Counted from the first letter of the stretch, positions 18,606 through 27,526 are shown. The stretch is DNA of 64,000 nt from Tetzosporium hominis (GCF_002265435.1 NZ_NOKQ01000276.1:84546-148545); one strand, 5' to 3'. Notes: generated from the letters alone by a model not told the origin. A program made the numbers and translations.

Positions 18606-21233
18606 GTGTCAAAGCAAAAAGTAGTGTTAGTGGATGGGAACAGTTTGGCGTACCGTGCCTTCTTTGCCTTACCACTTTTAACAAATGAGCAAGGCATTCA
18701 TACCAATGCCACATACGGATTTACCATGATGCTTCAGAAAATCGTTGAAGAAGAACAACCGACCCATATGTTAATTGCATGGGATGCGGGGAAGACGACA
18801 TTTCGTCATGCAACATTCTCTGAATACAAAGGAGGTCGTCAAAAGACGCCTCCTGAGTTGTCCGAGCAATTTGCTTACATTCGTCAATTGGTTGAAGCAT
18901 ACCAAATTCCTCAGTACGAGCTTGATCAATACGAAGCGGATGATATTATCGGTACCCTTTCTAAACAAGCAGAACAGCAAGGGGTCGAGACCATCGTCAT
19001 CAGTGGAGATAAAGATTTGACCCAACTTGCAAGTTCACTTACAACGGTTCAAATTACGCGAAAAGGGATTACAGACCTCGAGCATTATACACCAGAACAT
19101 ATCCAAGAGAAGTACGGCATTACACCTCTTCAAATCATCGATATGAAAGGTTTGATGGGAGATTCTTCAGATAACATTCCAGGGGTTCCTGGTGTCGGAG
19201 AGAAAACAGCCATCAAGCTGTTAACGGCTTATGAATCTGTGGAAGGCGTTTACGCACACATGGACGAGATGAAGGCTTCAAAAATGAAAGAAAAGCTCGT
19301 AGCAAACGAAGAGCTTGCCCATATTAGCAAACAGCTCGCAACGATTGAACGAGATGCCCCGGTAACAGTAAGTCTTGACTCGATCCAGTATCCAGGACCT
19401 GATATGGAAAAAGTGCATGCCATCTGGCAACAGCTTCAGTTTAAGACATTACTTGAAAAATCTTCATTCCAGTCCGATACAAAAGAGTTAACGGAAGTTA
19501 CTTATGAAGTGGTGACAGAATGGAAGCCTGAACAGTTTGAACAAGACATGGCACTTCACATTGAGCTGTACGATGACCATTACCATACGAGTGCTATTTT
19601 AGCCGTCGGACTAATTGGAGAGCAGGGCCAGTATGTGATGGAAGGGAATGCCGCATTTTCCGATTCCTTATTCAAGGCATGGCTAGAAGATGAGTCGAAA
19701 TTGAAACGTTGCTATGACGTCAAAGCATTCCAAGCAGTGGCTAAACGTTTCGGTTGTGAATTAAAAGGCGCGAGCTTCGACCTCTTACTTGCTGCTTATA
19801 TTTCTGATCCTTCCATATCCTCTTCGCAAGACCTTGCGTCACTCGCACGTCACTTTGGCCACGCAGAAGTGGATGATGACGAAGCTCTTTACGGGAAAGG
19901 AGCGAAGAAGAAAGCTCCAGAAGGAGACGTCCTGTTTGAACATGTCATCCGGAAGACGACTGCTGTTTGGAAGCTTAAAGATATTGTAGAGTCCAAATTG
20001 AAAGAGACCGAGCAGTACGAACTGTATCATAATCTCGAATTGCCATTAGCAAGTGTATTAGGAGAAATGGAATCGTTCGGAGTCCGTGTGGACCGTGAAA
20101 CTCTTGAGAAGATGGGTGTAGAGCTTCGAGGGCGTCTAGAGCAAATCGAAAAGCGCATTCACGAGATGGCAGGAGAAGACTTCAATATCAATTCACCGAA
20201 GCAGCTCGGCGTTATCTTATTCGAAAAATTAGGCTTACCAGCTATTAAGAAAACGAAGACGGGCTATTCAACTGCTGCAGACGTTCTAGAGAAGCTTCAA
20301 GGACAGCATGAAATCATCTCGGAGATTTTATTGTATCGTCAACTCGGGAAATTGCAGTCAACGTATATTGAAGGGTTGCTCAAAGAAATTCACGAAGACG
20401 GGAAAGTGCATACTCGCTACCAACAGGCGTTGACGTCTACAGGACGTCTCAGCTCCATCAATCCGAACTTGCAAAACATTCCGATTCGTATCGAAGAAGG
20501 GCGCAAGATTCGTCAAGCGTTTGTACCTTCTGAAGAAGGCTGGGTCTTGTTCGCAGCGGATTACTCTCAGATCGAGCTACGTGTCATGGCGCATATGTCT
20601 CAAGACGACAAACTGGTCCGTGCCTTTAAGGAAGACCGAGATATCCACACACAGACGGCAATGGATGTGTTTGGTGTCACAGCAGAAGAAGTGACGTCTA
20701 ACATGCGTCGTGCAGCGAAAGCCGTGAATTTCGGAATCATCTACGGAATCAGTGACTATGGATTGTCGCAAAGTCTTTCCATTACGCGAAAAGAAGCCGC
20801 TACATTTATTGATAACTATTTGACGAGCTTTCCAGGAGTCAAACAGTTTATGGATAATGCAATCGCAGAAGCAAAAAAGCACGGGTTTGTCACAACGATC
20901 ATGAACCGTCGCCGCTATTTGCCGGAAATCACAAGTTCGAACTTCAACCTTCGAGGATTCGCAGAGCGGACGGCAATGAATACACCAATTCAAGGAAGTG
21001 CTGCCGATATCATCAAAAAAGCGATGATTGATATGGACCGTGAACTGGAAGAACGCGGACTGAAGACAAAGATGTTGCTACAAGTACACGATGAACTCAT
21101 CTTCGAAGTACCTGTAAATGAGCTCGAGACGATTGAACAGCTTGTGCCTCACGTCATGGAACATGCCGTAGAATTATCGGTACCACTGAAAGTAGATTTT
21201 GCACACGGCAAAACATGGTACGAAACGAAATAA
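18606..21233 (+). CDS. polA: DNA polymerase I
   Basis: PolA fills gaps and removes RNA primers. It has 875 residues from GTG 18606, chosen because AAAGGAGTG sits upstream and the protein then reads SKQKVVLVDGNSLAYRAFFA; an in-frame extension back to 18459 would run through hflC. The 5' nuclease (1-290) shows YEADDIIGTL and VPGVGEKTA. The middle 3'-5' exonuclease-like domain lacks the D-x-E metal pair (ALHIELYDD), so proofreading is likely inactive, as in other Bacillus Pol I. Polymerase motifs are ADYSQIELRVMAH, RRAAKAVNFGIIYG and LQVHDELIFEVP. mutM and coaE follow closely. Confidence 0.97.
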   Translation: MSKQKVVLVDGNSLAYRAFFALPLLTNEQGIHTNATYGFTMMLQKIVEEEQPTHMLIAWDAGKTTFRHATFSEYKGGRQKTPPELSEQFAYIRQLVEAYQIPQYELDQYEADDIIGTLSKQAEQQGVETIVISGDKDLTQLASSLTTVQITRKGITDLEHYTPEHIQEKYGITPLQIIDMKGLMGDSSDNIPGVPGVGEKTAIKLLTAYESVEGVYAHMDEMKASKMKEKLVANEELAHISKQLATIERDAPVTVSLDSIQYPGPDMEKVHAIWQQLQFKTLLEKSSFQSDTKELTEVTYEVVTEWKPEQFEQDMALHIELYDDHYHTSAILAVGLIGEQGQYVMEGNAAFSDSLFKAWLEDESKLKRCYDVKAFQAVAKRFGCELKGASFDLLLAAYISDPSISSSQDLASLARHFGHAEVDDDEALYGKGAKKKAPEGDVLFEHVIRKTTAVWKLKDIVESKLKETEQYELYHNLELPLASVLGEMESFGVRVDRETLEKMGVELRGRLEQIEKRIHEMAGEDFNINSPKQLGVILFEKLGLPAIKKTKTGYSTAADVLEKLQGQHEIISEILLYRQLGKLQSTYIEGLLKEIHEDGKVHTRYQQALTSTGRLSSINPNLQNIPIRIEEGRKIRQAFVPSEEGWVLFAADYSQIELRVMAHMSQDDKLVRAFKEDRDIHTQTAMDVFGVTAEEVTSNMRRAAKAVNFGIIYGISDYGLSQSLSITRKEAATFIDNYLTSFPGVKQFMDNAIAEAKKHGFVTTIMNRRRYLPEITSSNFNLRGFAERTAMNTPIQGSAADIIKKAMIDMDRELEERGLKTKMLLQVHDELIFEVPVNELETIEQLVPHVMEHAVELSVPLKVDFAHGKTWYETK

Positions 21234-21245
21234 GGAGGGATTTGA

Positions 21246-22118
21246 ATGCCTGAACTACCAGAAGTAGAAGGCGTCGTCGAATCCTTGAGACCGTATATTG
21301 TTGGAAAAACGATTGAGAAGATTCATGTGTCTGATCAGTTAGTGACCAGTCACGAAGCAGGGAAGCAAGCCATAATCAAAGGGCTTGCTCCTGCTGCTTT
21401 TTCTGAAGCGGTGCAAGGATTTCAAATCAAACAATTGACGCGCCGCTCGAAATATATGTTTTTTGAACTAGAGTATGATGGCCAGCATGCTTGGATGGTA
21501 GGACATCTTGGAATGACGGGGGCCTGGTTCCCGGTAAATTCCTTAGATGACATCAAAGAAGCTAAGTTTCGCAATCACATCCACGTTATCTTTACGTTAG
21601 ATGACGGGTCGACTCTCGTCTATTCGGATATTCGACGTTTTGGAGAGCTCCGCTTTCTCCATGAACTTCACGACCATCCACCGCTTCTAGCGATGGCGCC
21701 AGAGCCGTTTACAGAAGAGGGACTTGCACATTATCTGGAAATGGCCGAACTGCCAAAGTATAAAAACAAACCTATTAAAGTCTTTATCATGGACGGTCAT
21801 GTAATTTCAGGATGTGGGAATATCTACGCGACAGAAGCGTTGTTCAGAATGAAGATCCATCCGAATCGCCAAGTCGGTCGTATTTCAAAAAAGAGGAAAA
21901 ATGAATTGTATCAAGCTATTGTCGACGTACTTAAAGAAAGTATTGAACGAGGTGGCAGCAGCATCTCCGATTACCGGAACGTAAATGGTGGAGCTGGGAA
22001 TATGCAGCACTTCTTAAAGATGTACGGTAAGAAGCAGTGCCCATCCTGTGGTACCCAGACAAAGCAGATGGTCATAGGAGGCCGAACGTCTACCTACTGC
22101 CCAGTATGTCAAAAATAG
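21246..22118 (+). CDS. mutM: Formamidopyrimidine-DNA glycosylase
   Basis: MutM (Fpg) excises 8-oxoguanine and cleaves the abasic site. It has 290 residues. The catalytic N-terminus is MPELPEVEGVV with Pro2 and Glu3. GHLGMTGAW and the catalytic Lys region SDIRRFGELRFL follow. The C-terminal zinc finger has CPSCG and CPVCQK pairs. It starts 12 bp after polA with AAGGAGGG, so polA-mutM-coaE form a repair and CoA operon as in other Bacillales. Confidence 0.97.
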   Translation: MPELPEVEGVVESLRPYIVGKTIEKIHVSDQLVTSHEAGKQAIIKGLAPAAFSEAVQGFQIKQLTRRSKYMFFELEYDGQHAWMVGHLGMTGAWFPVNSLDDIKEAKFRNHIHVIFTLDDGSTLVYSDIRRFGELRFLHELHDHPPLLAMAPEPFTEEGLAHYLEMAELPKYKNKPIKVFIMDGHVISGCGNIYATEALFRMKIHPNRQVGRISKKRKNELYQAIVDVLKESIERGGSSISDYRNVNGGAGNMQHFLKMYGKKQCPSCGTQTKQMVIGGRTSTYCPVCQK

Positions 22119-22127
22119 GAGGTCACT

Positions 22128-22730
22128 ATGATCATTGGATTAACAGGTAGTATCGCTACTGGAAAAAGCACAGCAGCGAATCGGTTCAAAGAGCATGGTA
22201 TCCCAGTAGTCGATGCGGATCTGATTGCACGGCAAGTGGTAGCACCTGGAACGCCAACTCTTCAGAAAATCAAAGAAGCTTTTGGAGACGAGGCACTTTT
22301 ACCAGACGGCTCGATGAATCGAGAAGAAATTGGTCGTCAGATTTTTGGAGACGAAGAAAAACGAAATGTGTTGAACGGGATTATCCATCCCGCGATTCGC
22401 CAAGAGATGTTGCGTCAAAAAGATGTCTATCTTGCGCAAGGAGAAAAAATCGTCATTTTGGACATTCCTCTATTATTTGAGAGTAAACTAGAGCATTTTG
22501 TAGAACACATTGTTGTCGTTGGAACGACCCCTGAAATCCAAAAGCAGCGTTTGATGGCTAGAAACGATTTCACAGAGCATCAAGCAGAGGAACGAATAGC
22601 TTCTCAAATTCCAATTACCGATAAAATGAAATGGGCAGATGATGTCATTCAAAATGACGGCACATTGGATGAGTTATACGAACAGGTGGATTCCCTTGTA
22701 GCTGAATGGAAACAGGCACTGTCAGAATAA
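22128..22730 (+). CDS. coaE: Dephospho-CoA kinase
   Basis: CoaE phosphorylates the 3' hydroxyl of the ribose in dephospho-CoA, the last step of coenzyme A synthesis. It has 200 residues. The P-loop is GLTGSIATGKST at residue 4, DADLIARQVV binds substrate, and LDIPLLFESKLE and the lid follow. ATG lies 9 bp after mutM with AGGAGG. No terminator was seen between it and the gapB control region. Confidence 0.96.
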   Translation: MIIGLTGSIATGKSTAANRFKEHGIPVVDADLIARQVVAPGTPTLQKIKEAFGDEALLPDGSMNREEIGRQIFGDEEKRNVLNGIIHPAIRQEMLRQKDVYLAQGEKIVILDIPLLFESKLEHFVEHIVVVGTTPEIQKQRLMARNDFTEHQAEERIASQIPITDKMKWADDVIQNDGTLDELYEQVDSLVAEWKQALSE

Positions 22731-22743
22731 TGGAACTTTTATT

Positions 22744-22819
22744 TGTGTCACATATTAGAGTACCAGATAGACTTTAATGTGTTATACTAATTGCATATTA
22801 AGTGAATTAGTATCACATA
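22744..22819 (+). promoter_or_regulatory. gapB control region with three CcpN-like boxes
   Basis: The CcpN consensus TRTGHYATAYW is matched 11/11 at 22778-22788 (TGTGTTATACT), 10/11 at 22744-22754 and 10/11 on the minus strand at 22809-22819. The perfect box contains the likely -10 TATACT (22783-22788). Spacings of 34 and 31 bp put the boxes about three helical turns apart. CcpN represses gapB during glycolysis in B. subtilis. Confidence 0.7.
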
Positions 22820-22841
22820 GTTAACAGGAGGAACGGTATTT

Positions 22842-23861
22842 ATGACAGCTTCTATTGCGATTAATGGTTTTGGACGAATTGGACGCATGGTGTTTCGCCA
22901 AGCGATTATGAAAGACGATCTTTCGATTGTGGCGATCAACGCTAGTTACCCAGTGGACACTTTGGCTCACTTGATCCGATACGATTCCGTACATGGCAAG
23001 TTTGAAGGCGAAGTGGAGACAGCTGAGAACGCTCTTATCGTAAATGGTAAGCGCATTCAAATCGTAAGCGAACGCAACCCAGCTGCACTACCTTGGAAAG
23101 AATTAGGTGTGGATATCGTTATCGAAGCCACTGGAAAGTTCAATGAACGTTCAGGCGCTGCGCTTCATCTTGAAGCAGGAGCCAAGAAAGTCATTTTGAC
23201 GGCTCCGGGTAAAAACGAAGACATCACTGTAGTTCTAGGTGTTAATGATGACCAATTAGATCTTGAAAAACATGACGTCATCTCAAACGCAAGCTGTACA
23301 ACAAACTGTTTAGCTCCTGTAGCAAAAGTGTTAAACGATGAATTCGGTATTGTTAATGGATTGATGACTACGGTTCATGCTTATACAAATGATCAAAATA
23401 ACTTAGACAACCCACATAAAGATCTTCGTCGTGCGCGTGCTTGTGCGCAATCGATCATTCCGACGTCGACTGGTGCTGCGAAAGCGTTGACATTAGTTCT
23501 TCCTGAGTTAAAGGGTAAAATGCACGGTATGGCTCTTCGTGTTCCAACACCAAACGTTTCTTTAGTAGACTTAGTCGTCGATTTAGAGCGTGACGTGACA
23601 GCTGAAGATGTGAACTTGGCATTTGAAAAAGCAGCTGCAGGTTCCATGAAAGGCATCTTAGCTATCACTCAAGATCCATTAGTTTCTATCGATTTTAACA
23701 CGACGACTGTTTCTGCAACAGTTGACGGCTTAACAACTATGGTAATCGGCGATCGCAAAGTGAAAGTTCTTGCTTGGTACGACAACGAGTGGGGCTATTC
23801 AGCTCGCGTAGTGGACTTGACTCAGAAAGTTGCAAAGTCCTTAGAGGCTATTACTGCATAA
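22842..23861 (+). CDS. gapB: Glyceraldehyde-3-phosphate dehydrogenase, gluconeogenic type
   Basis: GapB is the NADP-preferring enzyme used in gluconeogenesis. It has 339 residues. The Rossmann motif INGFGRIGRMVFR, catalytic Cys in SNASCTTNCLAP, the His in TTVHAYTNDQN, and WYDNEWGYSARVVDL are all present. The stretch NASYPVDTLAHLIRYDSVHG matches the gapB rather than the gapA subfamily, and the CcpN-like boxes upstream support this. The ribosome site is AGGAGGA. A terminator follows at once. Confidence 0.95.
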   Translation: MTASIAINGFGRIGRMVFRQAIMKDDLSIVAINASYPVDTLAHLIRYDSVHGKFEGEVETAENALIVNGKRIQIVSERNPAALPWKELGVDIVIEATGKFNERSGAALHLEAGAKKVILTAPGKNEDITVVLGVNDDQLDLEKHDVISNASCTTNCLAPVAKVLNDEFGIVNGLMTTVHAYTNDQNNLDNPHKDLRRARACAQSIIPTSTGAAKALTLVLPELKGKMHGMALRVPTPNVSLVDLVVDLERDVTAEDVNLAFEKAAAGSMKGILAITQDPLVSIDFNTTTVSATVDGLTTMVIGDRKVKVLAWYDNEWGYSARVVDLTQKVAKSLEAITA

Positions 23862-23872
23862 GTTGAATTTGG

Positions 23873-23899
23873 AAGGCGCCCATTGTGGCGCTTTTTTTA
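23873..23899 (+). terminator. Terminator of gapB
   Basis: GCGCC/GGCGC core extended by flanking pairs, with seven T. Confidence 0.8.
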
Positions 23900-23925
23900 T
23901 GGTGACATTGGCTGAGCGAGCGTTC

Positions 23926-24051
23926 TTCGACAAATATGAGGATTTATTCTACAAATCTCGGAGTTTAATCTACAAATCTCGGAGTTTAATCTACAAATCT
24001 CGGAGTTTAATCTACAAATCTGAAGATTTATTCTACATATTTCAGATTTTC
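23926..24051. repeat. Tandem array of 21-bp units (array A)
   Basis: Six consecutive 21-bp units are visible. Those at 23968, 23989 and 24010 begin ATCTACAAATCT, and the first two are identical. The unit at 23947 differs by one base, and the flanking units at 23926, 24010 and 24031 diverge progressively. The period is exactly 21. A 66-codon frame across it (ATG 23863 region) repeats KSRSLIY and has no family features, so it is treated as a repeat artefact. Confidence 0.92.
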
Positions 24052-24123
24052 TTCTATTTATAGAGTTTTAGGTCGTGAGAAAACGCTACAAACAAAGCGG
24101 AGAGAACTACTTTCAAAATTTTA

Positions 24124-24152
24124 TTGCATTTTATGTCGGATGTTCGTATAAT
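24124..24152 (+). promoter_or_regulatory. speD promoter
   Basis: TTGCAT (24124-24129), 17-bp spacer, TATAAT (24147-24152). The transcript start is expected near 24159, leaving a leader of about 105 nt. Confidence 0.8.
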
Positions 24153-24158
24153 GAAAAT

Positions 24159-24264
24159 CGTGCCAAAAGCACCGGCTACTTAAAGGGTTAGGACCTCTCT
24201 GGACTAACTTTCCCCCGTGGTAGTCACTTTGATTAAAAATTCCAGTCAAAGGGGGAAACGGACA
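24159..24264 (+). promoter_or_regulatory. Structured speD leader, predicted SD-sequestering fold
   Basis: TTTCCCCC (24209-24216) is exactly complementary to GGGGGAAA (24251-24258), which contains the speD ribosome site. Inside, 24227-24234 pairs with 24244-24251 (8 pairs, one G-U). Upstream, GTTAG/CTAAC (24188-24192 with 24204-24208) forms a competing hairpin, and GTGC/GCAC sits at the 5' end. This is the layout of a translational switch. I recognise no known riboswitch family. Confidence 0.5.
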
Positions 24265-24639
24265 TTGGAAACAATGGGACGTCACATCATTGCTGAACTG
24301 TGGGAATGCGATTTCGACAAATTGAACGACGTGAACTTCATTGAACAAACTTTCGTAGATGCTGCACTGAAATCAGGTGCGGAAGTACGCGAAGTTGCGT
24401 TTCATAAATTTGCACCTCAAGGTGTAAGTGGAGTCGTCATCATTTCAGAATCACATTTAACAATCCACAGCTTTCCAGAGCATGGCTACGCTAGTATCGA
24501 TGTATACACATGCGGTGACCTGGATCCGACAATTGCAGCCAATTATATCGCCGAAGCACTTCATGCTAAAACGCGTGAGTTGATGGAGCTTCCACGTGGT
24601 ATGGGCCCAGTTGCAGCAAAATCATTACAAACGGTTTAA
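24265..24639 (+). CDS. speD: S-adenosylmethionine decarboxylase proenzyme
   Basis: SpeD makes decarboxylated SAM, the aminopropyl donor for spermidine. It has 124 residues from TTG 24265, which lies 9 bases after GGGGG; the next ATG (24274) is too far from it. The protein begins [13 protein letters not shown]. Self-cleavage occurs in [15 protein letters not shown], where Ser becomes the pyruvoyl group, and the acid/base region CGDLDP is intact. It is a short class 1B enzyme as in B. subtilis. It has its own promoter, leader and terminator. Confidence 0.95.
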   Translation: METMGRHIIAELWECDFDKLNDVNFIEQTFVDAALKSGAEVREVAFHKFAPQGVSGVVIISESHLTIHSFPEHGYASIDVYTCGDLDPTIAANYIAEALHAKTRELMELPRGMGPVAAKSLQTV

Positions 24640-24645
24640 AATTAC

Positions 24646-24674
24646 AGCAGAGGGGAATCTCCCTCTGCTTTTTC
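24646..24674 (+). terminator. Terminator of speD
   Basis: AGCAGAGGG/CCCTCTGCT 9-bp perfect stem and a T run. Confidence 0.92.
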
Positions 24675-24702
24675 TATGGGTGCAGAAGTGCCCTAACTTT
24701 AG

Positions 24703-24708
24703 TATAAT
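24703..24708 (+). promoter_or_regulatory. -10 box of the nrdR-dnaB-dnaI promoter
   Basis: A perfect TATAAT 33 bases before the nrdR ATG. No good -35 is seen upstream. Confidence 0.55.
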
Positions 24709-24740
24709 GAATGAAATACGAGCATATAGGAGCGTTAATT

Positions 24741-25209
24741 ATGAGATGTCCCTCCTGCCAATACAATGGCACGAAAGTAGTCGATTCACGACCGGTCGAT
24801 GAAAACAAATCCATACGAAGAAGACGCGAATGTGAACAATGTGGGGTTTCGCTTTACGACGTTTGAAAAAGTAGAAGAGACGCCACTGATCGTGGTTAAA
24901 AAAGATGGCTCACGAGAAGAGTTCAGTCGCGAAAAGATGTTGCGTGGATTAATCCGTGCGTGTGAAAAACGCCCAGTCACTCTAGAACAGTTAGAAGAAG
25001 TTGTTTTCACGATTGAAAAAGAATTGCGCCGCACAGGCAATTCTGAAGTGAAATCAGAACAAGTCGGAGAACAAGTGATGGAGAAACTTGCTGCAGTCGA
25101 CGAAGTTGCCTATGTCCGTTTCGCATCCGTTTACCGCCAGTTCAAAGATATCAATGTATTTATGGAAGAAGTGAAAGAGTTACTAAAACGCAACCCTTCT
25201 TCAAACTAG
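24741..25209 (+). pseudogene. nrdR: Transcriptional repressor NrdR, interrupted by a +1 frameshift
   Basis: NrdR represses ribonucleotide reductase genes in response to dATP/ATP. The gene starts at ATG 24741 ([20 protein letters not shown]) with the zinc finger CPSC and CEQCG. The frame then hits TGA after SLYDV. The conserved continuation [20 protein letters not shown] is in the next frame from about 24847 and runs to the normal end as the ATP-cone domain. Removing one G from the run GGGG at 24843-24846 restores a protein of about 155 residues. Either a homopolymer sequencing error or a real inactivating insertion explains this. dnaB follows after 15 bp. Confidence 0.85.
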
Positions 25210-25224
25210 AAAGGATGAGAGCAG

Positions 25225-26559
25225 ATGCTACACAAAGAACTACAACCTATGGACGCCTTCCGCACCAGTGTCGCTGCTCCCATTTCGACAGAAGACCTAC
25301 AAACCCTTACCCTATTTTACCAGCCAATCATCGGCCCTGAAGCGTTCACGCTGTATCAACAGCTTTGGACATTCTCTGATTCTATGAAGACGGAGTACAG
25401 CCATTATAGCTTGATGAACGCGATGTCTCTTACAGCACAACGAATTTTTGAGGCCCGTGCGCATCTAGAAGCAATTGGACTACTTCGCACGTGGCGAACA
25501 GGGGACGAAGAACGAACGTTTTACTATGAGCTACAGAAGCCGCTAACGCCACAAGCGTTCTTTGCGGATCCTCTTTTATCCATCTTCTTATGGAATAAGA
25601 TTGGAGACCAGAGCTATCAGCAACTTGAGAAGCGGTACCAAAAATCAACTCCGTGGCGGAAAAAAGGCGTCGAAGTAACACGGACATTTACGGATGTCTT
25701 TCAGCCAAACCTTAAGCAAAAGAACGTTACAGCTAGTACTGAGAAAGACAATCGCGAAAGTTACGAGTTTGAGCACGAGTTTGATTTTGAGCTGTTACTC
25801 GACGGGTTGAGTGAACATCTGTTGCCTCGCAAACTGGTCACACCAGACATCAAGAGACTGATTACGAAGCTTGCGTTCTTATATGGTTATTCGCCGCTCG
25901 ATATGCAGAAGATCATTTTGTTAGCAGTGGATGATCCAACCCATATCTCAACGGAGCGTTTGAAACGGTCTTGTGAAGATTACTTTAAGTTAAAAGTGGA
26001 CCGGTCACCTGCCCTTAAATCTTCAGTGAAACAGCAGCAGGTAGAATCAAATACAACCACTCCTGCAGTACCTCCAGCCTCTAAAGAGCAAGAGTACTTG
26101 TTGTATCTGGAGAACACGTCGCCACTTGAAGTGCTGAGAGATAGTGCGGGTGGGAAAGAGCCGTTCCCTGCGGATATCGAGCTCGTCAACCGTTTCATCA
26201 CAGTCTATGAGATGCCTACTGGAGTCGTCAACGTCTTAATTCAGTATGTGATGCTGCGTACAGACATGAAACTGACGAAGACATTTGCTGAGAAGATCGC
26301 CTCACACTGGGTTCGTAAAAAAGTGAAGACAGCTAAAGAAGCGATGGAACTCGCACGTCAAGAACATACGCAGTACATGAAATGGAAGAACGGGGAAACC
26401 ACGTCTTCAAACAAGTCTTACAAACGACAAGAAAAAGTACCTGAATGGTTAGACAAGAAAACACCTGCTAAGAAATCTGCAGCTGTAGAATCGACCATTG
26501 ATATAGAAGCGGAACGTCAAAAGTTGCTTGCTGAAATCAGCGCAACGAAAGGCCGGTGA
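25225..26559 (+). CDS. dnaB: Replication initiation and membrane attachment protein DnaB
   Basis: This is the Gram-positive DnaB, which with DnaD and DnaI loads the DnaC helicase at oriC and restart sites; it is not the E. coli helicase. It has 444 residues. The N-terminal winged-helix region includes LTLFYQPIIGPEAFTLYQ, and the C-terminal DnaB/DnaD-type helical domain includes the YEMPTGVVNVLIQYVML motif near 335. The tail is charged and rich in Lys/Ala. It overlaps dnaI by ATGA, the standard Bacillales pair. Confidence 0.95.
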   Translation: MLHKELQPMDAFRTSVAAPISTEDLQTLTLFYQPIIGPEAFTLYQQLWTFSDSMKTEYSHYSLMNAMSLTAQRIFEARAHLEAIGLLRTWRTGDEERTFYYELQKPLTPQAFFADPLLSIFLWNKIGDQSYQQLEKRYQKSTPWRKKGVEVTRTFTDVFQPNLKQKNVTASTEKDNRESYEFEHEFDFELLLDGLSEHLLPRKLVTPDIKRLITKLAFLYGYSPLDMQKIILLAVDDPTHISTERLKRSCEDYFKLKVDRSPALKSSVKQQQVESNTTTPAVPPASKEQEYLLYLENTSPLEVLRDSAGGKEPFPADIELVNRFITVYEMPTGVVNVLIQYVMLRTDMKLTKTFAEKIASHWVRKKVKTAKEAMELARQEHTQYMKWKNGETTSSNKSYKRQEKVPEWLDKKTPAKKSAAVESTIDIEAERQKLLAEISATKGR

Positions 26560-27509
26560 ATGAAATGGAACCAATCAATCGGACATTAAAACGCATGATC
26601 TCGAATCCTTCTTTTGCTACTCGGATGGAAGAGATGAAAAAAGAAGTGTTAGAAAACCGAGATGTTCAAGATTTTCTACAAGCGAATGCGAATGTCGTGA
26701 CACCTGACATCTTGAATGCCAGCATGAGTAAGCTCTATGAATATGTAGAACAGACGCATGACTGCAAAGGATGCCCGAGTGTAGTACAGTGCCAAAACTT
26801 GATTAAAGGATTTGAGCCGCGTCTTGTAATGGGCAAGGGGCGCATTGAAATCGATTACTCTCGTTGCCGTCAGGGCCGAATTGAAGATGAACGCCAATCA
26901 ATTTCTTCGATGATTCACAGCATGCACATGCCAAAAGATGTGCTCGCTGCTACGTTTTCAAATGTGGATCTTACTGACGGATCACGAGTTCTAGCGCTAC
27001 GAGCTGCAAAAAACTTTATCGATGCTTACGAGAAGGATCATGTTCTTCCAACAAAAGGGCTCTATATTCACGGGTCGTTTGGAGTAGGGAAATCGTTTAT
27101 TCTTGGAGCTATTGCGAATGAACTGGCAGACCGACAAATCTCAACGGTTCTTGTTTATGTACCAGAGTTCTTGCGAGAAATGCGTCAATCCATTCAAGAA
27201 AATTCGTTGAGCGAGAAAATGGAGACGGTGAAAAATGCATCTGTCTTGATGCTCGATGACCTGGGAGCGGAGACGATGTCGTCATGGACTCGAGACGATA
27301 TTATCGGGACGATCTTGCAGCACCGCATGGCACAACAACTACCAACTTTTATTTCTTCAAACTTTACTTATGAAGAACTTCAGCATCATTTTACAACTAC
27401 ACAACGTGGAGAGAAAGAGCCTGTTAAAGCAGGACGAATTCTTGAACGAATCAAAGCTTTGACGATTCCGATTCAACTCCAAGGGAAAAATTGGCGAGAA
27501 AGTTACTAA
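26556..27509 (+). CDS. dnaI: Primosomal protein DnaI (helicase loader)
   Basis: DnaI is an AAA+ ATPase that loads the replicative helicase. It has 317 residues. The N-terminal helicase-binding domain includes the zinc-type cluster CKGCPSVVQC near residue 70. The AAA+ domain has Walker A HGSFGVGKSF, Walker B VLMLDDLGAE, and sensor ISSNFTYEEL. It overlaps dnaB by 4 bp. In B. subtilis ytxC and thrS follow; here an iron transporter intervenes. Confidence 0.96.
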   Translation: MNEMEPINRTLKRMISNPSFATRMEEMKKEVLENRDVQDFLQANANVVTPDILNASMSKLYEYVEQTHDCKGCPSVVQCQNLIKGFEPRLVMGKGRIEIDYSRCRQGRIEDERQSISSMIHSMHMPKDVLAATFSNVDLTDGSRVLALRAAKNFIDAYEKDHVLPTKGLYIHGSFGVGKSFILGAIANELADRQISTVLVYVPEFLREMRQSIQENSLSEKMETVKNASVLMLDDLGAETMSSWTRDDIIGTILQHRMAQQLPTFISSNFTYEELQHHFTTTQRGEKEPVKAGRILERIKALTIPIQLQGKNWRESY

Positions 27510-27526
27510 ACTTTTTCGCTTTTTTG

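Noticed and set aside
23926..24051. CRISPR array
   Set aside because: Units are contiguous 21-mers without spacers, and no cas genes are in the window. The same applies to arrays B and C, where the free 9-base tails are too short for spacers.
23863..24063. 66-codon frame with KSRSLIY repeats after gapB
   Set aside because: It translates the 21-bp array, starts inside the gapB terminator region and has no family features.
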